Assembly: GCA_037903475.1 (NCBI GenBank)
Contig: JBAJFG010000610.1
Coordinates: 372,001-436,000 of the forward strand
Source: Ancylostoma caninum
Lineage: Eukaryota > Nematoda > Chromadorea > Rhabditida > Ancylostomatidae
Length of the DNA: 64,000 bases
Direction: 5' to 3'
A program made the translations under genes and the position numbers. How positions within the stretch are numbered: the stretch's first letter is position 1; each line of letters opens with the position of its first letter. Shown here one piece after another: positions 26,601-37,275 of this stretch. Below the pieces are notes generated by a model that saw only the letters and a program-made list of their open reading frames with translations, was not told where the DNA came from and made no database searches.

Positions 26601-27725
26601 ACCCCCCCCCCTACCACCTGTTCCCCCCAAGGCGACCCTCCTTGGCAAATTACCACCGTAGGCTTAACCCTGACCACGTTATACACGGCAGAAAACAACA
26701 AACGACTACCCTGCACGGAAGCATTTACCAAAATTAGCAAGTTGACGGGTTGACGTGTAGAGGATGGGTGAATTAGGGGAGTGTTAACAAGCCTACCCTG
26801 GGTAGTCTAAATGATGCATGCGGCTCCTGTGGTATTCAGAGCACAATTTAAGTTGAATTCACTAAAAGTTCATAGCAAGTTCCAGTGGTATGGCCACAGT
26901 CGCGTCTGAATGACTGCATAAAGTAATGCTGAATTTGAGGGCCTGTCAAACAACTATCCTGCTGGAAGCATGCCGAGATCCTGAGAAAAAGGTTCCTATT
27001 ACATAAATAGGTCCAGTAAAAGTGCAGAAACCATTGTGGTGCAAAACAGTTGTTTTCATGGCTAGAAATGCAAGAAAATTTTCAGATGGAATCAAACTTG
27101 AAAGCAATAAGATCTTGAAGACGAAGTCATGCAGTGATGTTCCTTTCCGAGATTTCACTTTAACAAGCAAAATTCGGATCATTGAACATGGCGCTGTCGT
27201 TGTAGATGTTTCCCTTTTTCTATTTGATGATGAAATGATGAGAGAAGTTTGAAACACGAGTTAACAGGAACAAAATGTCGATGAAGTGTTGGAGTGAAAA
27301 ACAACTGCAGGAAAGACTCACATGTTATCTCCTCGTATAATGTACAAACCCAATGGGATCTGTTCGACACCTTGAGCTTCGGAGTAGACGCGCTCATGTG
27401 AATCTTCAAGAACAAGATTCAGCTGTTGGTCAAACCCCTAAAGTAGAACAACATTAATTGATAAATTCACAAGTCAGCACCACCTAATTTAGAGCGTGGC
27501 AATTCAGGAACTCATACTAGCAATCGTATTCTAAACGTGCTATATAACATGAAGCCACCGCGGCAAATTAGTCCTCAGTAACGATTATGAACATTTTATG
27601 GCTGTCATACACAGGAATATGCACAACTAATTCCAACAAACCTTCATCATTCCTACGATATTTCTGCCGTCGCCAGTTACAACGGATATAACCCTGTTCA
27701 TAAACGTGTCCAGTGACGATGTCAT
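11697..27725 (-). CDS. lsm-8: LSM8, U6 snRNA-associated Sm-like protein (complete, 98 aa)
   Basis: Subunit of the nuclear LSM2-8 heptameric ring that binds the 3' uridine tract of U6 snRNA and supports splicing. Exons are 27725-27642 (28 codons), 27437-27322 and 11793-11697 (stop TAG at 11697-11699). Donors are AAG/GTTTGT and AACAT/GTGAGT; acceptors are TACTTTAG and TTCACAG. Phases 0 and 2 are honoured. Exon 1 gives VVTGDGRNIVG (Sm1 beta strands). Exon 2 gives GFDQQLNLVLEDSHERVYS and QGVEQIPLGLYIIRGDN, matching human LSM8 GFDQTINLILDESHERVFS and QGVEQVVLGLYIVRGDN. Exon 3 gives AVIGELDEELDKRIDLENVK against human AVIGEIDEETDSALDLGNIR. The Sm2 I-R-G-D-N motif ends exactly at the exon 2/3 junction. 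The second intron is about 15.5 kb and full of transposons, which is extreme for so small a gene. The C-terminal tail APIWIQG differs from the vertebrate tail. Confidence 0.95.
15163..15323 (+). repeat. Short internally deleted copy of the 22.8-24.4 kb composite repeat
   Basis: The start (CCTTCACTTTTAGCGGAGCC, then a G run) resembles 22793-22845. The end (TTTTCACGTTCAACCTTCAC, then CATGCTCACCACTATTCCAC) matches 24300-24361 almost exactly. The hairpin-forming middle present in the long copy is absent here, so this is a short version of the same element. Confidence 0.65.
16189..16320. mobile_element. TA-flanked MITE, family 1 (CAGTCTTTCTC), best-preserved copy
   Basis: The terminal inverted repeat CAGTCTTTCTCAAAAATTCT pairs with AGTATTTTTGAGAAGGACTG at the right end, followed by TA. 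The interior shares CGTCACACCACGTATGATA and GATGCGGCACGGCTTAGC with the copy at 37136. The left terminus is locally duplicated: TCTTTCTCAAAAATTCTTG also stands immediately upstream at 16169-16188. Confidence 0.75.
18063..18223. repeat. Perfect palindrome: 75-bp arms, 11-nt loop
   Basis: Arm 18063-18137 and arm 18149-18223 are exact reverse complements, separated by 11 bases. The right arm ends with the first 22 bases of the fold-back element starting at 18202; the rest is its flanking sequence. Thus an element terminus and about 53 bp of neighbouring DNA have been copied in inverted orientation. It could be recent rearrangement or a fold-back artefact of library making or assembly. Confidence 0.9.
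18202..19447. mobile_element. TA-flanked fold-back element, about 1.25 kb
   Basis: The ends CAGTAGCGAGCAAAAAGATT (left) and its reverse complement (right, ending 19447) are flanked by TA on both sides, the Tc1/mariner pattern. Long inner arms match: 18202-18337 and about 18640-18800 pair with about 19141-19447, including TTCCGTGATGTGCAC-type segments. The left arm carries about 300 bp (18338-18640) with no counterpart on the right, probably a secondary insertion or a deletion on the right. No transposase remains. Confidence 0.75.
21945..22160 (+). repeat. Array of TTATTCGAAATATCGAC units, left block
   Basis: Degenerate short units of the type TCGAGTTATTCGAAATATCG are repeated through about 22000-22150, preceded by ACATATGACTCGA. 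The same unit in the same orientation appears about 3 kb to the right (25070-25160). The paired-block layout resembles the subterminal arrays of the hAT-type elements elsewhere in the window. Confidence 0.65.
22793..24361. repeat. Composite inverted-repeat element with a triplicated 240-bp module
   Basis: A module occurs once forward (about 22885-23160) and twice in reverse (about 23484-23720 and 23974-24260). The forward copy and the first reverse copy also share the inner arms 23170-23275 and 23340-23475, so the whole forms a large hairpin. All three modules keep a similar open frame (77 to 93 codons) including the peptide AVLNFFQMRRGFLIEEGF. The outer edges carry ACCTTCACTTTC and ATGCTCACCACTATTCCAC segments also seen at 15163-15323. 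It is transposon-like; whether the frame is translated is unknown. Confidence 0.7.
25070..25170 (+). repeat. Array of TTATTCGAAATATCGAC units, right block
   Basis: Contains two close copies of CGAGTTATTCGAAATATCGA and then TCGAGTCAAATGTATAAC. The reverse complement of this last segment (TATACATTTGACTCGA) resembles TAGACATATGACTCGA at the outer side of the left block, a possible terminal inverted repeat of an element spanning about 21.95-25.18 kb. Confidence 0.6.
25242..25727. mobile_element. TTAA-flanked fold-back MITE, 486 bp
   Basis: Both sides are flanked by TTAA (25238-25241 and 25728-25731). The ends read ACGCAGTGTCCAAGCTCAGG and, in reverse complement, AGGCAATGTCCAAGCCCAGG. The inverted repeat continues with mismatches almost to the centre (near 25490), including CTCGTACACGAAGTTGCGCC in both arms. 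TTAA target sites are characteristic of piggyBac-type insertion. It shares the TTAAAGGCA terminus with the element in the LINE at 46209. Open frames inside it arise from its symmetry and are not treated as genes. Confidence 0.8.
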
Positions 27726-27745
27726 TTAATCCTGTTAAAAACGAA
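27726..27745 (-). promoter_or_regulatory. Candidate spliced-leader acceptor for lsm-8
   Basis: On the minus strand TTCGTTTTTAACAG ends at 27732, six bases before the ATG at 27725. The pyrimidine-rich run and the tiny leader fit trans-splicing of a spliced leader in a nematode. Confidence 0.55.
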
Positions 27746-30294
27746 TATTAGCATGCGCAGAAAAATTGCTTGACTATTGTGCTGAAAACTATTGCTATGC
27801 ATTTTGCAGAAACCGAACAAGAATAATAACAGACAATAACGCATTCGAGTATCAAAAAAAAAAAAAGGTTTATGATTTCAAGCTAACAGCAGGACCCACA
27901 TCAACATCACGGTCAAACACAATTTTAGGATTAGAATACTGTTTTCAAAAGGCGTCTAACTGTGAATGCCACAGCACCCTTTTCACTTCTATCCACCTTC
28001 TGAGGAGATGAATAATGAAAGCAACTTCAAATGAGCGAGCTCAGCAAAATTTTTGCTCATAGTACCCTCTATATTGATTCCATAGAAGGACAGATAGTTA
28101 TGATATATTAATTCCCGAGACCGACTGAAACTAAACAACCGAACACTATTCTGAAACCAACAGATCCCAGAATACATCTACGAAACTGCTTGAAAAGCCA
28201 AAGAAATGCTCCTAGACCTTGAAATCTACAACATTCTTAGGTCTCTAGAGTCAGTGTAGTATCACTTCGATATCACTTCTCCAAATACTTGTGAAGAGGC
28301 TTTGAATTTCAGTGAAATGTAAAAGAAGCCCTCTGCTATGGAACGTATAAGAAACATCGGAAATTTTGGGAAAGGAGGCGAATGTCATCACAGTGACTGT
28401 TCGTCTTCCTTCTTGCTGTGATCTGCACTGACGCGAAAATCTCTATATAATTGTTACTTTCTCTCGTTTTAGCTCATCTTCAGGCCTTTTTTGCTAATAA
28501 CTTATCTCTTTGCTCTTTCTGATGAACTATATGCCAGTTTGGGATTTACGGAATGACGAAAACATCGCCTGGACTGAGTTTTCTTCTCTGCAGCAAAAAG
28601 CGAGATAAACAATAACTTACCGTGGTACTACACTTATTTTGAGTGTAGTACCATGGTGTTGAATGATGTAGTGTTCCCTAGATTCTAGACACTAAGGCCT
28701 TTTCATTGCACTACAACAATTTAGACTCCCTTGGAGAACTTTGTCGAAGGCCCGAGATGAATTCGACCTTAAAAAGTGCACGACGGTGTCAATGTCTCAC
28801 CTCCTGTCTTGCAAGCCTATGCCGCCACCATAGGAAGAAACCTCGCAGTTAAAAATAGAATTTGGCAAGTAAACAGCAAAATACTAGCACTCAATTTTCT
28901 TTCCTTTCGGTTTTAACGACATCCATTTTTCGAATGTTCACGAATTTTTGTCTGAAGACATTCGGCACTCTCTGTAAACACTACATAGTCAGCAGAGTAC
29001 CAATAAATTGGCACCTAGCAATACTACATACAATTTCTTTTTAACCCTATCGGAGCATGGAACTTTTCACATTGTCCCAGTAGCGCTGATAACCAGCTAC
29101 AGCCCAGGTAAATTAGCTAAAACTCAGTAGAACTCCGCAAAACAATACGAACTATTTCTCCGTTTGTTATCACTACAAATACGAAACGGTGTGTCAATAG
29201 ATTCTTCTAAAACAATGTGGCTCGAGTAGTAGAGTATGTGAGAAAGGACGAATCCTGAAATGTGCATCATAACTGCTCATTAGCCCTCCAAAGGTTTATT
29301 GTTCTACTTATCAACAGTGGCAGTTCATAACCAAATCGAAAGCAGTCTACGTCAAGACACGACGACAGCCGAACAAGAACTTGGGCGTGCACCAGCACCA
29401 TGAATAGACGTGGAATCAACCGGGTTATGAAATAACACGTGAGACAAGCTCAATCAACAAGCGGCAAACGACAACAACATTGAGATTATGTGCCTGACCA
29501 CCAGGTACGGTAACGGATAACAGCAGTTCATAACAATCGCCACGATCGCATACGATCCGATGCTTGGGGCAGCAACATCGCATCGTGCACGTGGTCATGG
29601 GGCAGTCATTACAAACAGAATAAAGAGAACAAACGCCGACGGTGGCGCGCTGAGTCGCAACAACAAAATCGGAGGGGTTCGTGGAGCGAGACAAAACACA
29701 AAGGAGAAAGGTAGCGGCGGCAGTACTTAGCGTCCTCCAGTGGGGAGCATAGAGAGGAATTATATGAGAGGAGAAACGGCAGACTCACAAGCCAATGTAT
29801 CTTACGAGTGTAGGAACGAAATAGAGAAACAATTTAGTGGTCTCGTTGACATAAGAGCATATAGAGAGATGTTAAAATAACACTGAACTCCGGGCAGAAA
29901 CGATTGAACTGGACTGCCTTCAAAGAATGATGATGGTACCTTACATAATACGGTTAGGTATTCGTGGAGCTAGGTGCGATATGCAGTTATGTACATAGGG
30001 AGCATGGATTTGCAACGTGGAGCGTAGACAACAAAATGAGGAATAGGACTAACTTTCACGCTACAGGAACCTTAAAACACTAGATGAATAGCATCGTGCT
30101 CACATTCGCATCACTAAAAAAGATTGTTCGACAGGAAACTATGGGCATTTCTAGGAAACTGACGTAAAATGTGTCAGCTATAATTGAATTGGATTAGTCA
30201 TTTGCCATGAGACAATCGAAACCGCGTGTTGGACTTAGAGGACTAATTTTTACGATTTTTTCATAAGTTTTGGAGAGATGATCACTGTCTGAGT
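27746..30294. other. Spacer between sqd-1 and lsm-8, no gene recognised
   Basis: A 2.5-kb interval that should include the sqd-1 3' UTR and any lsm-8 promoter. It contains short open frames on both strands but none with consistent splice signals or a recognisable domain. A short inverted repeat, GTGGTACTACAC and GTGTAGTACCA, lies at about 28620-28655. Confidence 0.5.
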
Positions 30295-33200
30295 TCAGTA
30301 CTGCTGCTGTTGGGCAGCCTGCTGGTAGCGTTGTCCGTTTGCGTTGCCATTTTGACGAGCACCACCCTGTTGATAGGAGTCATATCCAGCTCCTGAAAAG
30401 AAAATATTGTGGATTAAAGCGTAGCAGTTCATCACCAACGCGTAAATTGAGGAACAAAATTTAACTCCACTTCAAATTGTCTTCAATATCAAAAAGAGTG
30501 AAGAAGTGTTATCAGTGAGCAAGTACACCTATTCCACAATTTTTTTTTCGCTGGGATTCAACATCACCGCACAATAGCGGAGGAACAATGATGACACTTT
30601 TACTCACCACCTGCACCGTAAGCGTTTCCGTAGGCTGCAGATCCATTCTGTTGACCATAGAAAGAATTAGCTGCTCCGTACCAGTCTCCCCATGCGGCAC
30701 CCGCTCCGTACGGCATTCCCATCTGTCCCCACGCACCATACCAAGCTGCTCCTCCGTTGACGCCACCTCGTCCACCGTATGGTCGCATGCCGTTGCCACG
30801 ACCTCCCATGGCTGCGAACCGCTTTCCTTGCGGCACGGCTTTCTTCACGTCGCATTCGCGATTGCCGAATGTTTGCTTCGCCTGAGCGGATGCCTTATCG
30901 GCAGCCTCTTCTTCTTCGAACACGATGAACGCAAAGTTGCGACGCATTTTGGTCTGCTTATCGAAAGGCCACTCGATGTCTTCGACCTTTCCGAACTGCT
31001 CGAAATGAGATCGGAGTTCGCCTTCGTTGTAGTCGGACGGCAAACCACCGACGAACACCTTCTTATTCTCTCGTGATTTAGCAGGCTTCACCTCGACCTA
31101 AAAAAAAACAAAGTATGGCGAAAGCTAATGAAGAACAAAGTGGAAATCCAGAAACTTTTTGCTGTAGTAGCACCGAGTATTATGCTTCTATTTAGACCCA
31201 AAAGAATGGCATTCTCGAATTTTCTGGTGCATCAGCTGACCAAAAGCATTTCTAATCGTTTCTTAAGAACTGACTCAAAATTACTTGAAATCAACTAGTG
31301 ACCAAATGTCCAGCAATTAAAGGAGTCTTGCAAATCTTCTGTATATTCTATACAATATTTCTATTTTCTGTGCTGAATTCCAACCCTAACATGAGTTAAT
31401 CACTATTGTAAACTGCAAAATACTCGGGTTGCTCAATGGATCTCAAACGATATTTTGTCACACCAGCAGATCTCGTTGTGATAACGTGGTGAGTCTGGAT
31501 CTGGAACGTGGTGAGTCTGGATGAACGTGGAAGTAATTATTGTAGGAGATGATGGAACGTTTGATAACGTAGGGTAAGTCAGGGAATACAAAACCAAAGG
31601 TATCCAAGCTAAATGTCTTTCCGTAAAAGAAATGAGCCCATGCATCAAATTCTATCAATTCCTGGGAAACATGCTGGATGAAACCGTCACCATTAGAACC
31701 ATGTATCTCCATTAGATTCCAGTAAATAACGAACTTTATGGAAGATAAGCACGAAGCATCAGTGCCTTTCTTCAGCACTGCGTACAAACTTCAGAAGACG
31801 TGCAACTAATGGCTCGGCCTGCGAATAGAAATATGTAGTAGGTAACACCTTTAGAAGGGGTTTATACTTTTAAAAGTGTATAAAACTATACTATTCATTT
31901 ATTCTGGAATGGTACTGAAAGCCTAACACTAAGCAGTCTGAATTTTAGCTTACGAAACCCAGTGCAGCTAAAATTCGCCTTTCTCAAAAACTGGTAGCGA
32001 CTACGAGATCCTGATAATATGTAAATTTAAATTATACTCCCCTAACTTTTCAGAGCGCCCCAATCAACCTACGTGCATGTAAAATAATAGGAATATCCTC
32101 GCCTTTGCTGACAATGTTGCTCAAGTAGTAACAGTTACCATATCTAGGCACCTAAGAGGAAAAAAATCCTGTATACACTCTAGGAGGAATAATCAAAGTG
32201 AAAATTATTATCCGATATATAAATGAAATTTGCAAGCGAAGATACGTCTACAGTGCATGAGTGAAGATAAGAATCTGTGTTAAACTAATGCTGCATACCT
32301 GTTTGTTCTTGATGGTCTGCTCACGAGCAGCAAGCGCTGCTTTGCATCCTTCGCCGGTTGCGAATTCGACAAAAGCGAAGCCCCTTGAGCGGCCAGTGAC
32401 TCGATCGAACTTCACTTGGGCCTGTGCGACCTCTCCAAACTGTTGGAAATGGTTGGTGAGATCTTCGTTGATCACATCGTATGCGATACCCCCAACGAAA
32501 ATCTTCCTGAAAATATAATTAGCATACATAAGTTAAGGAATTACTCACTCTCTCTAAGATGTGTTAGTAGCACCATCAAGGTTCTTTGCAGAAACATTAC
32601 AGAACGTATAGCTTTTCTACATTAAAATATGTTTCTCAACAATAAACACAAATATTTATATAGAACTTTATGAATCCAGTATTACAAGTTGATGAGGGGG
32701 CGCTAGAGGTATCTCATTGGTTGCTACGAAACTGTCGAAAACGGAAGGTCTACCGAATGATAAATAAAATTCTACACCCCCCCCCCCAAAGGCTACATGC
32801 CTGTCTAGAAGTTTTGACTAGAATGTGATGTAGACCATATACTGGTGTAAACAGTCTTTAAATAAAGAAAAATATATGATTTGGTAGTGTCATAGTAAAA
32901 TACTATGGACCGTTTACACATTATGGGATGTTTCACATCAAGTATCAATAGAAAGTGTGCCAACAGCTAAACCACCTGTCCAGCTAAAAGTTCGCATCGT
33001 AGTGTTTTTTTAGAGAATCCTTAAAAAATTAGAATCCTTTAGAGTGGGGACGTGCACGCATAGACTCATTTTGAATTCCACAGGTTAGTATACGAATCCT
33101 TCTGGTCATACTTCTTGAAGCAAAGTAGAAAAACGGACGTATGCACCTTAGAAGAAAATGAAAAAGAAGAAAATCGTTCGCAAAACAGTGCAAAGAAACA

Positions 33201-34868
33201 GATAAATTAAGCCGGATTCGTAAACCCAATACGAATGGAATAGTGGAAAGTAAAAGAAAGTTCTTTCAAAGCACCTCACAGAAAATTCTATGATATATCC
33301 GTCCTATACGTGATATGAGTTGTTGCATGTACAGGGCAACATAGCAGAAGGAAAAAATTTCGTGATCTTGATTCTGATGTCGCACCACTGCTTCAGTTTC
33401 TGGGATCTATTTTGCACTGGAATATTTTTTTACTGTCATGATGAAATGAAGTTTCAGAAGAAAGAATAGAACACACAGAGCACTGTCAAAAGCGACGACT
33501 TGCAACTGCTCCAAAGGATAACTGTGTTAGTATGCTAGCCGTATGCAAGTCATCACTCCGATTGTAATTTCATGATCTAGGTGAAAAAAAAACGAAGTTG
33601 TTTTGGGGCTGATGATATATGTAACCGCTTTTCTTTGCTAATATGCGACGACATAAGGCCTATGGGCTATGGCATACTTCGCAGCGACACCGTCGCTATG
33701 AAGAAAACGAACGAAAACGATTAGAACAAAATGTTCACGAGCTTTCATATCGCACCACATAACTTGCATTAAAGATCGTGCTGGCATAACAGCTAAGCAG
33801 TTGTTCGAAGGTGTTGGGGTTGAACGGTCCCGACAACAGGGTCTAACTAGTAAGACCACTGTCACCTTTTACTAAATTTGCATATTATGTATGATGTAAG
33901 TTGATCTCATACTTGGAAAGAAACCGTACAGACACAATTTCCTTTAAGAATTCTACCAAAGAGAAAAGAAAAAGTAAAATATTCAAGCAAAGAGTTGTGG
34001 TGCTCCCAACATATAACTTCCGAAGAAAACACGGAATTAATTTGCGAACATCTTGAACAAGAAAGAATACATATAATTACACTGCTAGCTTCTCAACAAA
34101 TGAAAATATAACGACAGCCAAGGAATTTTCAAAGGCCAGACTATGTCCGTCTCCCTTTTCAAAGACTGTCTGGAGTGCTCTAAAAGTGGAGGGTTTCAGG
34201 CATGACCATTTATTAGTTTTATATGCCCCTGGACACTGAATGTGAACAGACGTAACCTATTAATCCATCACTAGCCACCAACAGTGGAGTTAGTTAATCA
34301 AGAGAAATAAACTTTTAGCACCTCTCACCAAAAACACTGCGACAATCCATTCCAAGGAATTTACAGTTGAATAGTGTGTTTCATTTACATAAATGATGGG
34401 AGAAAACAGGAAGTGAGAGAATAGAGAACAGTTGGAGAAAAGGCAGAGAAAGCAGTTGGAAGAGTAGGGATTGTTCGAATGTCACGCAGTGAACAAGCAA
34501 AAATAGAGATGTCTGTTTGGAAGCGGAAACTTTAAACGTTCATACTTCCAGAAACATCTATCGATTCTGAGCAATAGGTGCGAAATAGGAATAAAAGTCT
34601 TGATAGAGAATGATGTGCCCAAGATGGCTAAAGAACAACAGAGTAAGAGTTTTAGTAGCATGAAGCATAACTTAAAGAACGCTTTAAAAAAGCAAAACTA
34701 TTAATTTTCAATTATGGGCTCGTAAGCAAGTAAGGTTCGTAGTAGGATTGAAAAAACCAACCCGAAAACAGTGGAAACTCACTTGTCCTCGTTTCCCTTG
34801 TTGGAATGGCCGTTCTCCTTGACAGTCTCGTCGGTGTTTTGATTTATTTTACTATCCTGGGCATCCAT
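30295..34868 (-). CDS. sqd-1: SQD-1-like hnRNP A/B protein with two RRMs (complete, 293 aa)
   Basis: RNA-binding protein of the squid/hnRNP A/B family, acting in nuclear and cytoplasmic mRNA processing and localisation. Exons are 34868-34783, 32506-32299, 31097-30608 and 30392-30295 (TGA at 30297-30295). Donors are GACAA/GTGAGT, AAACAG/GTATGC and GGTG/GTGAGT; acceptors are ATTTTCAG, TTTTTTTTTAG and TTTTCAG. Phases agree. Residues 1-29 are hydrophilic. RRM1 has RNP2 KIFVGG (30-35) and RNP1 RGFAFVEF (70-77). RRM2 has RNP2 KVFVGG (111-116) and RNP1 RNFAFIVF (151-158). From about residue 195 the tail is Gly/Tyr/Trp/Gln-rich (AAWGDWYGAAN, QQAAQQQQY at the end), typical of low-complexity hnRNP tails. 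The linker VEVKPAKSRENKKVFVGGLP is as I remember C. elegans SQD-1. Introns of about 2.3 and 1.2 kb are long for a worm gene. Confidence 0.93.
33656..33697 (+). repeat. One-sided copy of MITE family 2
   Basis: GCTATGGCATACTTCGCAGC followed by GACACCGTCGCT matches the termini of the element at 10507-10642 and contains both variants of its end in tandem. No matching opposite end was found within 300 bp. It lies in the first intron of sqd-1. Confidence 0.55.
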
Positions 34869-34890
34869 GTTTGTACTGAAAGATGTTCTT
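34869..34890 (-). promoter_or_regulatory. Spliced-leader acceptor for sqd-1
   Basis: On the minus strand AAGAACATCTTTCAG ends at 34876, leaving the seven-base leader TACAAAC before the ATG. A TTTCAG this close to the start codon strongly suggests a trans-splice site. Confidence 0.65.
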
Positions 34891-35660
34891 GAACAGCAAC
34901 GTCAAAGTATCGGTAAGAATTTGAGAAACATACCTCTACGGAAACGAATTGACTGAGTCTGACGTTTGAATAAAGAACAGAAGTTACAAAAGGAGGAAGA
35001 TTACGAAAAACCGGAGAAATATGAAAAGAGAGCCTTGAGACTATCTAGAAAATACCCTAAAAATTAAATGAAAAAATTGCGGTGAAGAAAAACGAACGAA
35101 TGATAATGAGTTGTCTGGAAGCAACGAACAAAGCTGAACTCCACGTCACATGACATGTATTGACAGGTGAGGACGAGTATGCAATGCTTAACACGTTCTT
35201 TAACAAGTTAACACTAAAAGAGAAGGTGTGAAAAAAGCCAGACAGAAGTTCCGGATAATCCTAAAATCTGCAAAAAAACAAGCCTCACCCAAGCAATTTG
35301 TGTACCTGCGACTGCAAAACCATCCCTGGGAATCAAGCCATAGATGGTGCGCTCTTTTTTACACAACGTCCGCGGTTCGTAAACTAACTATTTCTAGCAA
35401 ATACATAAAAAACAAAATTCAAAATCCAGCAGTTTTCCATGAAAGAAAAAGAAGGCAGGTTACTGTATTGCGCGGCGTCACCGCCTGTTCCTGCCAAGAC
35501 CTACACCAGCCCTGCCGCCGCGCGTCCCCGCCGCGGTGGCACTTTCTGCGTCCTTTAAATTGCTCCTCGCCGGAGGTCTCGAATGCTATCGATGGGGTGC
35601 GTTCTGTGGATCGATCAGGCTCCACGGGTTGACAGGGATAGCGTGGATGATGCTGAGATG

Positions 35661-36276
35661 GTACTGTTGTACTTGAGCGGCCCCACTATCGAGCCCGAAC
35701 TCAAAATCGTGGATTCCTTTGAAAACTTGCATACGGGGGTAATTCGATGTGCTGATCACGAATATCATATTCATTTTGCATGATAGTATCGATTCTATTG
35801 ATTTTATCGTTTTTTTTCTAAGTTCGACTCGTATCTCAAATCTCTCTGAAAAAGTGCATTTAGAGGTTTTTGAAGTTGCTGATCACGAGTATAACAACCG
35901 TTTTGCATCATAATATCGATTTCGTCTTTTTTTCTCCAGATTTTTGTCTGTAGGGCGATGTAATTGTCGACTTTATTGGAGCTTTCCCCATCAAGTCGAC
36001 CTTTTCTTGCGAAATCTCCATCATATGACCTTTTCTTGCGAAATCTCCATCACATTTATAACCAGCACCTTCAGAAACCCCAGCAGGCAAATTTTCAGAG
36101 ATATCCGAGAGGGGGTCCGTACTTGAAAAAAAAAACCAGTAAAATCGATACTATCATGCGAAATGAACATGATATTCGTGATGAGCACATCCAATTACCC
36201 CTGTATGCAAGTTTTCAGAGGAATCCATGATTTTAAGTTTGGGCTCGATAGTGGGGCCGCTCAAATACAATAGTAC
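35661..36276. mobile_element. Fold-back element, 616 bp, upstream of sqd-1
   Basis: The arm 35661-35800, including TTGAGCGGCCCCACTATCGA and GCTGATCACGAATATCAT, is matched in inverted orientation by 36140-36276. The centre holds related CTGATCACGAGTATAAC units and the tandem pair CCTTTTCTTGCGAAATCTCC near 36010-36045. No transposase or clear target duplication is visible. Confidence 0.65.
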
Positions 36277-36469
36277 CGCAATTTTTGCCAAGAGGCCAGC
36301 AACAGTCAGTTCGGAGACTTTGATATGTGGCGGATCTCGGAGTGGAAAGAGCAGAGCGGCTTTTTACAGTCCGTGTTTTCGAGTGGCGCATTGGGCACAA
36401 CTTCTGGAATGGACTCTACAATAGGGTGAACAGGAAATTTAAACTTGAATGTTTCTTAGAAATGGCTGA

Positions 36470-37110
36470 TCACGAATATCACACTCATTTTGGGCCGTAA
36501 CCCCATATGGGTAGGGTTAGGGTAAGTACGGCATCTCACATAATCATCTGAATTTTTGTCTAGGAGGGTTATTCGATATGCTGATTACGAATATAATACT
36601 CGTCTAGTGGCGTGACCCTATTTGGGTAGGGTTACGGTAGGGCTAGAGCAAGTTCAGTCCATGGGAAAACCTCAAATTGCTTTCAACGTGCAAAATCAAT
36701 GTGATACTCGTAATCAGCATGCCAAATAACTCCCGTAGACAAAAATCCGGGCGATTCCGTGATGCACCTCATTTACCCTTGCCCTACCTAACCCTATCCA
36801 AATGGGGTTATGGTACAAAATGAGTGTGATATTCGTGATCAGCATGTCAAATAACCCTCCTAGACCATGTTTCGGAGAAAATTTTGATTTTGACATTTTG
36901 GTGCAGAACAAGTCGAGTAAATGCCCGAAGGTTACTGGCAGATTTTCACTATACGTCTGGTTCCGCCTAAAAATTTCGAAAAAAAAAATATTTTCATCCA
37001 TACTTTGCCAGAGGGGTTATTTGAGGTGCTGAATCGTATCCGTTTTGTACCTGTTTTCATAGGGTTACGGTGGGTATAGTTTGAGAAAAATCTGTGAGAT
37101 ACGGTATCTC
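36470..37110. repeat. Cluster of related inverted repeats (TGATCACGAATAT and GGGTAGGGTTA units)
   Basis: Units such as CTGATCACGAATATCACACT, CTGATTACGAATATAATACT and their reverse complements alternate with CATATGGGTAGGGTTAGGGT and its reverse form CCTAACCCTATCCAAATGGG. The arrangement looks like overlapping decayed fold-back elements. The GGGTTAGGG stretch is a single interrupted occurrence, not a telomeric array. The right part is related to 4140-4300. Confidence 0.6.
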
Positions 37111-37135
37111 ACAGATTTTTCTCAAATTTTGCATT

Positions 37136-37275
37136 CAGTCTTTCTCAAAAAATCCTTGCCTCATGCCCGTCGGCTTAGCCACATCGCACCACATATGATA
37201 GTCTATAGTAGATGATGCGGCGCGGTTTAGCGGATGGGCAGTGAAGCGTGAGGCGGGGATTTTTGAGAAAGACTG
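37136..37275. mobile_element. TA-type MITE, family 1 (CAGTCTTTCTC)
   Basis: The left end CAGTCTTTCTCAAAAAATCC and the right end GGATTTTTGAGAAAGACTG are near-perfect inverted repeats. TA follows on the right. The interior shares GATGCGGCGCGGTTTAGCGG with the copy at 16189. Just upstream, 37089-37120 holds a separate palindrome AATCTGTGAGATACGGTATC and its inverse. Confidence 0.75.

Larger units (their letters stand above)
11794..27321 (-). other. Second intron of lsm-8, 15.5 kb, transposon-loaded
   Basis: The GTGAGT donor is at 27321 and the TTCACAG acceptor ends at 11794. The interior contains a TA-flanked MITE (16189), a fold-back element (18202-19447) with an attached perfect palindrome, a TCGAATAA-type repeat array, a large inverted-repeat composite (22793-24361) and a TTAA-flanked fold-back (25242-25727). 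Nothing else in it was recognised as a gene. The stretches 11900-15160, 16330-18060, 19460-21940 and 25740-27320 hold no feature I can support. Confidence 0.8.

Noticed and set aside
29425..29694. 89-codon minus frame with many cysteines
   Set aside because: No zinc-finger spacing, splice partner or family match; lies in the probable sqd-1 3' UTR or spacer.
30512..31076. Frames on the plus strand and second minus frames over sqd-1 exon 3
   Set aside because: Shadows of the RRM2 and glycine-rich coding exon.
36520..36540. GGGTTAGGG resembling a telomeric repeat
   Set aside because: Only one interrupted occurrence inside an inverted-repeat cluster; nematode telomeres are long TTAGGC arrays.
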